From assembly GCA_023014485.1 (NCBI GenBank), contig JAJOZX010000484.1:485001-549000 (forward strand): a stretch of 64,000 nucleotides of DNA, written 5' to 3'. How positions within the stretch are numbered: the stretch's first letter is position 1; every line of letters starts with the position of its first letter. This document shows positions 1 to 9,176 of this stretch, piece after piece. Source of the DNA: Bathynomus jamesi (taxonomy: Eukaryota; Arthropoda; Malacostraca; Isopoda; Cirolanidae). Under the pieces are notes generated by a model. That model was not told the DNA's origin. It ran no database searches and saw only the letters and a program-made list of their open reading frames with translations. The translations under genes and the position numbers were made by a program.

Positions 1-37
1 TCCCGGGTTCGATTCCCGGGTGGTTACCTCATTTTTT
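1..37 (+). tRNA. 3' end of a tRNA gene or tRNA-derived SINE (cut by window edge)
   Basis: A 5-bp T-stem (3-7 with 15-19) closes a 7-base loop TTCGATT, which with the preceding GGG forms an internal B-box promoter. About eight acceptor-arm bases follow, then six T at 32-37, a Pol III terminator. The D-arm and anticodon lie outside the window, so isotype, and whether this is a gene or a SINE, cannot be told. Confidence 0.55.
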
Positions 38-104
38 CATTTGTTTCGTTCTCTCGCTCTCATCTTGCGCGGAATGTTCTCCTATACAAGCGTCGTTCTT
101 TACG

Positions 105-107
105 TTG

Positions 108-135
<28 letters not shown>
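105..135. repeat. (TA)n microsatellite
   Basis: Pure TA dinucleotide tract directly abutting the left end of the hAT-like relic. Confidence 0.95.
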
Positions 136-140
<5 letters not shown>

Positions 141-789
141 GCGGATCCAAACTTTCCTTTCAGGGGTGGGGGGACGCACATATTTATATAACAAATTTAA
201 TATAAAATAAAAAAGATAATAATTTAGTGAAAGCCGATCAATAACATGTGTACGTTAATGCTAATGTTTTGATGGATGTGCATAAAGACAAAACTATCAA
301 ATCTCACTTCCACTAAATACGCAAATAAATATATAAATTACATCTACGAATGAAACTGTGATTAAGAAGTAAATCACAAAAATATTTTTAAAAAACTTGC
401 CTCTACTACATTTGGAACGATGCATGCTAGGTGGAACACTTTTTGGTGATGAGAGCCAAACCTTAGTTCGATCCGCTCCAACATATGCCTAAAAAATTGT
501 ATATATAATTTGCTGTGATAATATGAAATAATATCTGAATTCAATGGCATATATGGCAGACTTATGTGTTTTGGCATCTACATACATACGCATACATACA
601 ATAACAATTGCAATACAATAACGGATAACCACGTTCATTGCAGCATATATTACAAACAATTTTCAAGTTAAATCATTTATTTGAAGAGAGATACACTCTG
701 CCTAACGAATAAAGCTAGCTTTACTAGATTTTTGCTTACAATATTGAAAAAGTCAGAAATTTCGGGGGGACGCCCCAGGCGCCCCTCTG
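136..789 (-). mobile_element. hAT-like relic element
   Basis: The stretch starts CAGAGGCGGATCC and ends with an inverted, imperfect counterpart (GGCGCCCCTCTG); G-rich runs (GGGGGGACGC) occur inside both ends. Between them a minus-strand open stretch at 374-577 reads like a hAT transposase internal segment (a leucine/arginine-rich LERIELRFGSHHQKVF region before IVPNVVEA), with no start context and no catalytic or dimerisation part. No clear 8-bp target duplication is seen because the left flank is a TA repeat. The family call rests on the terminal CAGAGG and this short protein resemblance. Confidence 0.45.
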
Positions 790-806
790 AATCCCCCCCC
801 TGAGAG

Positions 807-810
<4 letters not shown>

Positions 811-838
<28 letters not shown>
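811..838. repeat. (AT)n microsatellite
   Basis: Dinucleotide tract following a short GAGA run. Confidence 0.95.
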
Positions 839-839
<1 letters not shown>

Positions 840-1085
840 ACCTTTGGAGGAGGAGCTTGTAAACACTAATCGACCAGGGAACTACTCCGGGGAGGACGTT
901 AGGCAGGAGACAGAGAGTGCTGGAACTCCCGCTTCTCCCGTCACTGTCCTCTTTAGCTCATTTTTTCCGTGTCTCATCTACCCTGTGAGCAGTCCAGCAT
1001 GCTCTCAAACAGACATTTCTCCCTCTATTCCTCACTACACATCCATGCATATTACCCACTACACAATCACAATCATCTCAAAATT

Positions 1086-1089
<4 letters not shown>

Positions 1090-1124
<35 letters not shown>
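1090..1124. repeat. (TAA)n microsatellite
   Basis: About eleven TAA units directly before a LINE 3'-end fragment. Confidence 0.95.
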
Positions 1125-1126
<2 letters not shown>

Positions 1127-1134
1127 GCATTATG

Positions 1135-1230
1135 ATCGTTGGAGACCTTGATTTCGGTTCTGTCCTTACATAGCAAAAGGAGAGACATTTTTGCGGGCGA
1201 TCGCCCTTGGCCCTACCTTCCTGCATAAAA
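1135..1230 (+). mobile_element. 3'-terminal fragment of a Jockey-like LINE
   Basis: The stretch GGAGACCTTGATTT through GCCCTTGGCCC and CCTTCCTGCATAAAA matches, with substitutions, the 3' end of the minus-strand LINE whose tail lies at 9177-9260 (GAAGACCTTGATTT, GCCCTTGGCCCCTCC, CCTACGTAAAA). It is therefore a short 5'-truncated copy of that family followed by an A-rich tail. It has no coding sequence. Confidence 0.6.
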
Positions 1231-2105
1231 AATATAATAAATATGTAGGCTTTCTTTAACTTGCCATTTTTTCGACAAAGTTTTTAGGATTAGTTTAAAT
1301 AAAGTTAGGTTAGATTATGAGTGTGTCGATGAAATTTTTTGTTGACGAAATATGTGCGTCGGTTTATTGTGAGAGCGTTAGATGTTAGGTTTCATGCATA
1401 TGTCGGATGGAGTAAGAGAAAAGCAGAGAGAGAGAGACCTCATTTGCATATTTTCCCTATTCTAAAATTGGACTGAGTGTAGTGTTAAAATGAAAGTTAA
1501 ATGGAACGTACATTCTACCGCGGTGACACTGTGCCTTATTGCCGCCGGTTGGAGATTAAATAAATTGGCACCTGACCTCTGACACGATGAATGAGTACTC
1601 AAGACGAGTATATTTAGAATTAATTTGTAGTTTTATTCCGTCCGCCGAATTTTAATACACGCCCCGTTCTACATTTTGTGAGAGTCCCGCCTCAAAATAT
1701 TAATTTGACTTTGTGCCGAATAAGAGTTCATATTGCGTTTTGGGGAGGACGTGAAACGCTTAATAATGTTGAAATCTTTTAATAATTAAAGTTGAAGAAA
1801 TAACAGTCGTAGGAATTTGTTCTTTTCAGATCCTCTCCTCCCAACTTCAAAACATGGAGAGCGCATGCGCCCGTGCCTAGCAAAGGCCCCAACAATTATC
1901 TTCAACTCAGTGTACTTGCGAGTTCCGTGAATTAGTGCAGTGTTAGTCGTCGACCCATTTTTTTCCCCCTTTCTTGTGTTTACCTCAGTCCCACTTAATT
2001 TCAGAATCATAAACTTTTCTCATTAATAATAACTATTAGACCGTCGAGTCTAATTGGGATAAATATGCATAACAAGCAACATACGAAAAACATCCAATAT
2101 TCACT
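1231..2105. other. No recognisable gene
   Basis: AT-rich single-copy-looking DNA. The open frame at 1786-2010 on the minus strand has no domain, codon bias or conserved pattern I recognise. Confidence 0.5.
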
Positions 2106-2111
2106 TCAGTT

Positions 2112-2117
2112 AAAAAA

Positions 2118-2186
<69 letters not shown>
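2112..2186. repeat. Compound A-run, (TA)n, (TG)n microsatellite
   Basis: A 24-base A-run passes into TA and then TG dinucleotides, an arrangement often left by a retroposed poly-A tail. Confidence 0.95.
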
Positions 2187-2189
<3 letters not shown>

Positions 2190-2345
2190 TTTTATTAGTA
2201 ATGATAACACGTTCTCAATTTCAATGAACTGTGTAGGACTGTAGGTAATGGACATATTTTAGTATAAATTTATTCATGATCATTCATTTCACTTTAATAC
2301 CATCATCGGTTATGAATTTACTTACAAGAAACCTTAATAGTGCCA

Positions 2346-2346
<1 letters not shown>

Positions 2347-2431
<85 letters not shown>
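2347..2431. repeat. Compound (TA)n(TG)n microsatellite
   Basis: Same TA-to-TG order as the tract 200 bases upstream. Confidence 0.95.
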
Positions 2432-2433
<2 letters not shown>

Positions 2434-2698
2434 GTTTCAGCAGGTGAGCGTAGTCGTCGTTTGGGCAAGGTAGAGAGAAGGTAGCAGAAACCTGAGAGCG
2501 AGGAAGCGTATTAGCCTGATCCTGTTCGTAATAGCTTTTAAATATTGATCCGTGACGAGCATTGATTATTGCCTTTTTATATTCGGAATCTATTTATGAA
2601 GGATTTCCGGGTTTTAAATTTAGAATTAAATCATGGATTTCGATCAAGGATTCTTTGCAACTTATCGGGAAGTCGCGAAATCGGATCTGGATCATAGT

Positions 2699-2727
2699 TC
2701 GGATACCACGTTAAGCTGTAGGTCTAA
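2699..2727 (+). repeat. Short copy of a motif shared by a SINE and a LINE 3' UTR
   Basis: TCGGATACCACGTTAAGCTGTAGGTC closely matches the segment at 20458-20482 (ATCGGAACCCACG, AAAGCTGTAGGTC) and the same block in the 3' UTR of LINE copies A to D, for example near 34955-34981. It may be a decayed SINE tail; the flanks give no further support. Confidence 0.4.
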
Positions 2728-2950
2728 GGTGCTGCAACAAGCTTGAGTTTCGTCAGAATGCATAGCTAAGGCGGAAGCAAACCTAAGGTTTATATTGTAT
2801 ATATTAATGGATCTATATTTTAAATGTAGAACTGACCAGGGCCTGTTTAGCCTATGTCTATTTCGAAAATCAAAAACCCTTAATAACCAGTAAACATATT
2901 ATCGAACTCTTATACGAGTACAGGGACATTTTGAACAAAATCAAACATAT

Positions 2951-2981
2951 CTAATAATAATAATAATAATAATAATAATAT
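2951..2981. repeat. (TAA)n microsatellite
   Basis: About ten TAA units. Confidence 0.95.
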
Positions 2982-3349
2982 TAATATATCGAAGGAAAAT
3001 TCAATATGATCCCACTGCACAATTTAGTAAATACGTAAGATTTCTTTTTCATGAAAATAATAATCACACCCGAAGCGTCGGACTATTTTTACTACGTGAG
3101 AACACTTGTATTTGGACGTGTTTTCTTCAGGAATGATGCAGCAGACGATGAAGTTTGTTTCGGATCATGTTTAAAGTGCTTGCAACATCGAGAACAAGTG
3201 TCCATTTTACTTTATCATTGACGAAATAGGTTAAAAGTGCAGTTAGTAAATGATTAGTAAGTGCGTGCATCATCTCTTTCGGGTGATAAGTGTCTTTTAA
3301 CAGAAAAAGAAAACGTTTATTCTGAAATTGCCATGATTGAAATTCTGAC

Positions 3350-3619
3350 GGAAACCGACTCGAGCCAAATTTTCAGAGACTGTTAGAGGACGAGGGGCAT
3401 TGTGGAACCTTTGATCTGAGCGTTACGGAGGGCTAGGAGCGCCTAATATACCACGGTGGGCGTGCGGGCGGTCAATAGTCCACGGTGGGCGTGGGTGGGT
3501 GCGGCGGTGCGACGGACGGACTGTGCGCAGGTGTTATCTTGTACCTGGTGGGTAGGGCCATACTAAAGCCCATCCCTGCTCTAATTCAGACCGCTGCCGC
3601 AGCCGCAAACATGGTAAGA
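3350..3619 (+). promoter_or_regulatory. Possible promoter and first exon of a host gene
   Basis: This is the most GC-rich, CpG-rich unassigned stretch in the first 15 kb. It has a direct repeat of CCACGGTGGGCGTG (3451-3465 and 3481-3495). It ends GCAGCCGCAAACATGGTAAGATTT: a start codon in good context (A at -3) at 3611-3613, followed at once by GTAAGA, a canonical 5' splice-donor consensus. Exons that stop right after ATG are known in many animal housekeeping genes. No downstream exon is recognisable in the window; a (TA)n tract follows. The exon reading is inference. Confidence 0.3.
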
Positions 3620-3624
3620 TTTAT

Positions 3625-3625
<1 letters not shown>

Positions 3626-3676
<51 letters not shown>

Positions 3677-3678
3677 TA
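3626..3678. repeat. (TA)n microsatellite
   Basis: TA tract with AATATA interruptions. Confidence 0.95.
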
Positions 3679-3727
3679 TACACACCCTAAACCTTATATT
3701 TTGGGAAGATATGCCTTTGACCTATAA

Positions 3728-4990
3728 ATATCCAGTTCTATGTGCAATTGTATGTATACATACTGAGACTTTTATACATATTGGGATTACTCATTATACA
3801 TATTCGGATTTTTAAAAAACCTTCCCTGATTTACTTACAACATTTACGAGTGTGATGTACAGCTGCAACAGCAGCTAATTGATGACTATAAACAGTCTTT
3901 GTTATCGAAGGATGTCGGAGCACCTGTGTTTTTGGCGCACCTGCGGATGCTTCTTGTATTTTCTGCAAACGTCTATTACGACAATTTTATTTTTATGTCT
4001 GGAAAATAATGAGTTCCTTTTAGTAATGACAATATAGAGGAAGAATAATAATAATTCCTGCATGAAAGTTTATAACTAAAAGAACTTTCAGTCAAAAGAT
4101 TTAAGTTTTTATTTGTTCTGTCAAACAAAGATACGTTTACCAAACATTCATAAAAATTTATGAAACGTCTGTAAAAAGTTTAACGAACGACAGTTGTTCC
4201 GAGGCGTATGTTAATTTCCACTTGTGATCTGAGCTGATCTCGTTTGTGTAAATGTAAAAATGTCTGCGCAAAGCGTGCCCCCCCCACCTTGTCATTAATT
4301 TTTCCATTGTTCTTTGGTTTACGTTAAATTCTACACAGCTTCAGGAATCATTTCTGTTTTCATCCGCGTACATGAAGTCCGGCTTCGTATTTCGTCGTGT
4401 TAGGTACGATTGCCGTTTCCTAAAGCAGAAATAAAATACAGTTCTGTTTGTGTGGTTCCCCTCCAAATGCATTTCAATTCCGGTAAAGGGGTCGCATCAC
4501 ACTCAGTTGTTACATTATGCTCAGGTGCGTTCGATCTGTCAATAGATTGCGTTCGAGTCTGAATTTGAGAGATATGACGAAAATCAACCTTAACTAAATT
4601 AATCTTAACCTAAAAAATTTGAGTCTAATTTATTCCAGTCTACTTATTTCAGCAAGAAATAGGAGTAGAGTTATCCCATTGTATTGATTGGAATAATGCT
4701 TCAGTTTTGTTTCACTCAAGCAACATTATTAATAGAAATATTCTTGATCTGGCACTATTCAACTTACAAACAATTTCAACATTAGCCAGAGTCCTTCTTC
4801 GCTTGATCCTGTTGTTTTGAATTCGTTCAGAACGGATTTAGACAAGAAGGGCAAGGTGCTAAAACTGTGGTAGCTTTTCCATATAAATTTGTATGCTCCT
4901 TCTACAATTTTTTGTGCACCAATCAGATTATCCTTTTTTTTCTTTTTTTCTTTGTGACCTATATATAGTCATTAACTTGTTATTAATTTC
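3728..4990. other. No recognisable gene
   Basis: AT-rich sequence with short homopolymers; no coding pattern, RNA gene or transposon end recognised on either strand. Confidence 0.5.
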
Positions 4991-5480
4991 AGTGTTCCTG
5001 AGAATGTCATTAGACGAAAGCGCTTGAGCACCATTACGTGTTTTCTTTTTCCTTCGTGGTTATTTTCACCATAACTATTACTCACGTATTACTTTCATGA
5101 AATAATTTTCATATATGTGTTACAGTCAATGTCTAAAGTCAGGCAATTTTAAATTGACTGAAATTTTAGGCAATGTGTCAAATTGATGATACACACAAAA
5201 CCTAACCTAACCTAATCTAATGAATTTTTAGGCAGCATATTGGGAAATACCAGTTAGGTTTTGTGTGTATCATCGATTTGACACATTGCCTAAAATTTCA
5301 GTCACTTTACAAATTGCCTGATTTTAGACAGTGACTATAACATATATATATATATATATATATGAAAATTATTTCACAAAAGTAACACGTGAAAAATATT
5401 TATGATGAATAAAACCACGAAGGAAAAGAAACAGAATGGTGCTCAAGCGCTTTCGTCTAATGACATCCTCATTCTGTGTT
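4991..5480. repeat. Long imperfect inverted repeat, about 490 bp
   Basis: The left arm, from GAATGTCATTAGACGAAAGC through a segment ending AGGCAATTT, is repeated in reverse complement in the right arm, which ends GCTTTCGTCTAATGACATCC. Arms are about 220 bases with many substitutions; the centre includes CCTAACCTAACC. A second, tighter hairpin overlaps the right arm (5402-5510): GAATAAAACCACGAAGG reads back as CCTTCGTGGTTTTATTC. The GCGCTTGAGCACC and CCTTCGTGG blocks look like the ends of one repeat family present in inverted pairs. Fold-back or Penelope-like terminal repeat is my best guess. Confidence 0.7.
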
Positions 5481-5505
5481 TCTTTTCCTTCGTGGTTTTA
5501 TTCAT

Positions 5506-5508
<3 letters not shown>

Positions 5509-5549
<41 letters not shown>
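5509..5549. repeat. (TA)n microsatellite
   Basis: TA tract between the inverted repeat and the Jockey-like LINE. Confidence 0.95.
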
Positions 5550-5550
<1 letters not shown>

Positions 5551-7090
5551 CATCTGGTATTTCTCTTTCCTGCTTGAAGTTCGGTTTCATCCAGTCGCTC
5601 TAACATTCCAACTATCGTCCAATTAAATGCAAAAATTTCACTTTTCTACGTGAAGGTCAAAATATGATAATAAAAACCCACTCTAATAGACAGAGTTTAT
5701 TTCCACAACAGTTTCGATGCCCACTGGCATCCTCTTCGGGTGGATACAGAAAAACGAATCCACCCGAAGAGGATGCCAGTGGGCATCGAAACTGTTGTGG
5801 AAATAAACTCTGTCTATTAGAGTGGGTTTTTATTATCATATATCGTCCAATTGCTTTCAGTTTTCGAAACTATTCTTAATAGGAAGATTCTTAAACATTT
5901 ATTTAATTAGATCTGATTTCAGATCGTTAGTATGGGTTACGCAAGGGACGCTCTAATGGCGATCTTCTTGCATATCTCTGATGGATATATCTTTGCTATT
6001 GCGCAAGACATATAAAAAGCTTTTGATAGAGTCTGGCACAAATCTTTAATTTCCAAACTGCCCTTCGTTTTCTATCCTTCGATCTGTGCCTTCAATTCTG
6101 ATTTCCTTTTTGGTCGATCTATAGCTGCGGTTGTAGATGGCCACTGTTCCTCTCCTAAAACTATTGATAGTGGTATTCTAAAACTATTGATAATGGTATT
6201 CCTCAGGGTTCTGCCCTGTTATCCACACTTTTCCTTTTATTTATCAATGATCTATTAAATCGCACTTCCTGTCTTATCCACTCCTATGCCGATGATTCAA
6301 CTTTTCACTTCTCCACCCGCTTCGCAAAGCGTCCTTCTGAACAAGCACTCCATGATTCGCGTAGGACGGCTATGGTGCACCTGACCTCTGGCCTTTTACT
6401 ATCTCTAATTGGGGTAGAAAAAATCTTGTGGCTTTCAATGCCCCAAACACTCAGTTCCTTCATCTATCTACTCGTTACAATTTTCCACACGACTATCCGC
6501 TTATCTTCAACAATACACAACTCACTCCTTTCTCTTCTCTTAACATTCTTGGCGTTTCCTTTTCTCGTGATCTTTCCTGGAAAGATCACATATACTCTAT
6601 TTCTAAAACAGCTTCTAAGAGGTTAGGTGTGCTGTACCGCCCCCGCAGTTTCTTCACCCCTACTCAGTTGCTCTCTCTGTACAGAGGTCTTGTCCTCCCC
6701 TGTATGGAGTACGCTCATCATGTGTGGGGTGGCTCAACCCACAGCTCTACATGACCGGGTGGAATCAAAGGCTTTTCGTCTCATCACTTCCCACCTCTTA
6801 CTGACTGTCTTCAATCTCTCTCTTTTCGCCACAATGTTGCCTCACTCTCTCTTTACTGTTGCTATTATAACGGACACTGCTCTTTGAGCTCTTTAACTGC
6901 ATGCTTCCACGTTTAAGGAGAACACGCAGTACCAGAGTTTCAACTCATTCTCACTCCTTTTCTGTCCAACTCTCTAACGCAAGGGTTAATCGGTATTCTG
7001 AATCTTTCATTTACTCACCCAGTGAACTCAGGAACAATCTTCCTCAATCCATTTTTCCTCCTGTCTATAATCATAAATTTTTTTCTGGTA
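5550..7090 (+). pseudogene. Jockey-like LINE reverse transcriptase, copy E (broken)
   Basis: Reverse transcriptase of a non-LTR retrotransposon, 5'-truncated. RT blocks occur in order but in several frames: SNYRPI near 5605-5624 (continued after 5852), a KAFDRVWHKSLISK block near 6015-6055, a PQGS block near 6200, and a YADDS catalytic block near 6285-6300. Then come thumb and C-terminal blocks in the long open pieces 6428-6754, 6627-6887 and 6901-7134 (ILGVSFSRDLSWK, YRGLVLPCMEYAHHVW, NARVNRYSESFIYS). Frames change repeatedly and stops occur, so it is dead. It is interrupted at 5625-5840 by a palindromic insertion. The same family, opposite strand, lies at 9177-10748. Jockey/CR1-type assignment is by overall look of the blocks. 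Confidence 0.8.
5625..5840. mobile_element. Palindromic insertion with 12-bp target duplication
   Basis: Two near-perfect arms (about 5664-5744 and 5758-5839) form a hairpin around a 13-base spacer. Flanks are identical 12-mers, TATCGTCCAATT at 5613-5624 and 5841-5852. Removing the insert and one 12-mer restores the LINE codons for SNYRPIAF, so this is a real insertion into LINE copy E. Each arm contains CCGAAGAGGATGCC, AGTG, GGCATCGAAAC, which resembles a hammerhead ribozyme core (CUGANGA, stem II, GAAA) with one deviation. Such cores are known in Penelope-like terminal repeats, so a PLE-derived origin is my inference. Confidence 0.75.
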
Positions 7091-7135
7091 GCACCAAGTG
7101 CATTTCAATAAAAACATCGGGGGGGGTAACCTAAT

Positions 7136-8094
7136 TTACTAAAATATTCTTTAATATAAGCAAACTAAGCATCCAAATACGAGGGGCTGCAAATCATAAA
7201 AGCTCTTAAAAATATATCAATAAGGATGATCTTATAAAAGGAACTATGAAACGGAAGCCAGTGAACATGAGGTTGGAATGAGTGGCTCTTCTGAAAACAG
7301 TAAACTCAGGTTTATTATTATTAGATCTTATAACCTGAATATCCAAAAATGAAATTTTTTAATTCTGTTCAACCTCTACAGTAAACTTTATAGAGTGTAA
7401 GATATTATTTAATCGGTCGAGAATGACATTAGGATCGGATTCTCAGAAGGAGACGAACACGTCAACAACATAACGATACCAGTAAGCAGATGAATCATTA
7501 ATATCAGGAAGAAACTTCTTTCAAATAACTCCATAAATATATTACTGAGGGTAGCTGAAATGGTGGAGCACATACTAAGGCCTTCCTTCTGCCAAAAAAA
7601 ATAAATTGTTAAAAGTGAAAAAAGAATGTGAGAAACACAGTCTAATTCAGTGGTTCTTAACCTTTTTACTACCATGCTTCCTCTAGGAATTGGTCCTTCC
7701 CTCCACGCCCCCCTTGCATCAAAATAACATTCTCTCCCAGATTTTATGCTCGTTAAGAGAATAACAAATACAATTAGAGAAATTCCTGTTTTTCCCCAAG
7801 GGATCGCGCCCCCCCTGGAAATTACCGACGCCCCCCTGGTTAAGAACCACTGGTCTAATTGATCTTATAAAACGGGAAGTGGTCAAGGCAAGTGGAATTC
7901 CACTTTCAATGAGAAACTCTTGGAGGTATTTTAAAGTTGTCTCTATAGGAACCTTAGTAAAAAGAGACACTTCATCAAAACTAATCATCTGTTTGTCCTT
8001 AAGATCAATATTATTAATTTTGTTAATCAAGTCTGTTGAATTTTTTATGTGGGCATTAGAAATAGTACCTAATAAAAAGCCATTTGGCAAGTAA
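7136..8094 (-). pseudogene. Penelope-like element RT fragment, inverted piece
   Basis: Minus-strand remnant of a Penelope-like reverse transcriptase. The open part at 7719-8090 reads SNAHIKNSTDLINKI, then MISFDEVSLFTKVPI (the PLE motif with a catalytic-block aspartate), then LKYLQEFLIESGIPLALTT. After an inserted MITE the frame resumes at 7409-7675 with FWQKEGLSMCSTISATLSN and IFMELFE. The YVDD block that should follow is frame-shifted. It starts abruptly at the SNAH block at 8094, with no N-terminal part, where the plus-strand PLE piece begins head-to-head. The GIY-YIG endonuclease end is not recognisable. Confidence 0.75.
7648..7852. mobile_element. 205-bp hAT-type MITE
   Basis: Termini are CAGTGGTTCTTAACC and GGTTAAGAACCACTG, perfect 15-bp inverted repeats. 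It is flanked by an exact 8-bp direct duplication GTCTAATT at 7640-7647 and 7853-7860, the hallmark of hAT transposition. The homologous PLE piece on the plus strand has a single uninterrupted copy of this octamer (8858-8875 in reverse complement). The interior has runs of C and GCCCCCCTGG-like inverted blocks and no coding capacity. Confidence 0.95.
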
Positions 8095-8109
8095 CTCCTT
8101 TGGGATTTA

Positions 8110-9176
8110 TTGCTTAAAGACTCCGTTCGTAATTTTATTATTTCTTCCGAAAAATTTAGTTTACCTTCTAATTTATCCTCTGAGGAGCTCTCTTGTTTGA
8201 AAAGTTTTATCCCATGTGAACTTTACAATAACATTAGACGGGGCCTAAATATTTTAAATAAACTTTGGACTGCTCTCTTAGGTTTGAAGCGATACGTGAG
8301 CCTTGTTATTACTAAATCAGAAAAGGGGAATAATATAATTTTAATTGATAAGGAGAATTATATTCAGAAAGGTATGGAGTTGCTTTCAGATATAACACTT
8401 ATGATCAATTGAATTCTAACTCCCTCCAAGTTTCTCAACGCAATTTTAATAAGGTTCTTAAACTTTTATTTAAGGATTTTCCGCACCTTCAAGGCAATTT
8501 TCTGCTTTCTCTTCTAAACTACCTTATTTCCACAGCTTACCTAAACCGCATAAGCCATTTGTACCGTTGAGACCAATTATATTCAACATAGGCAGTGTTA
8601 ATTATAAACTTGCAAAGTACAAAGTGGCTCTCCAAAAATCTCTCCTCTTTAATAGGTAATATTTCTAATGCCCATAAAAGAATTCAACAGACTTGATTAA
8701 TAAAACTACTAATAGCGATCTTGAGGGTAAACAGATGATTAATTTTGATGTAGTCGCTCTTTTTACTGAGGTTCCTATAGAGACAACTTTAAAATACCTC
8801 CAAGAGTTTCTCATTGAAAGTGGCATTCAACTTGCCTTAACCACTTCCCTTTTTATAAGATCAATTAGACTGCGTTTGTCACATTCTTTTTTTCACTTTT
8901 GACAATTTATTTTTTTTGGCAGAAGGAAGGCCTTAGTATGTGCTCCACCATTTCAGCTACCCTCAGTAATATATTTATGGAGTTATTTGAAAAGAAGTTT
9001 CTTCCTGATATTATTGATTCATCTGTTTACTGGTATCGTTATGTTGATGACGTGTTTGTCCTCCTTCCTGAAAATCCGATCCTAATGTCATTCTCGACCG
9101 ATTAAATAATATCTTACACTCTATAAAGTTTACTGCAGAGGTTAAACAGAATTGAAAAATTTCATTTTTGGATATT
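8110..9176 (+). pseudogene. Penelope-like element RT, plus-strand piece
   Basis: Blocks in PLE order. At 8110-8412 an upstream conserved region ends with YVSLVITKSEKGNNIILIDK and then ENYIQKGMELL. Around 8560-8630 lies PLRPIIFNIGSVNYKLAKY. At 8693-8902 is MINFDVVALFTEVPI with LKYLQEFLIESGIQLALTT, and at 8899-9105 FWQKEGLSMCSTISATLSN followed by YWYRYVDDVFVLL, the YVDD active site. Frames change at about 8412, 8640 and 8890. At 9176 the element is split by LINE copy F; it resumes at 10749. Spacing and motifs match Penelope-type rather than LINE or LTR enzymes. Confidence 0.85.

Noticed and set aside
1786..2010. 74-codon minus-strand frame
   Set aside because: No recognisable domain and typical length for chance in this composition.
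5657..5879. Two nearly identical proteins on opposite strands
   Set aside because: A consequence of the perfect palindrome; no independent evidence of coding.
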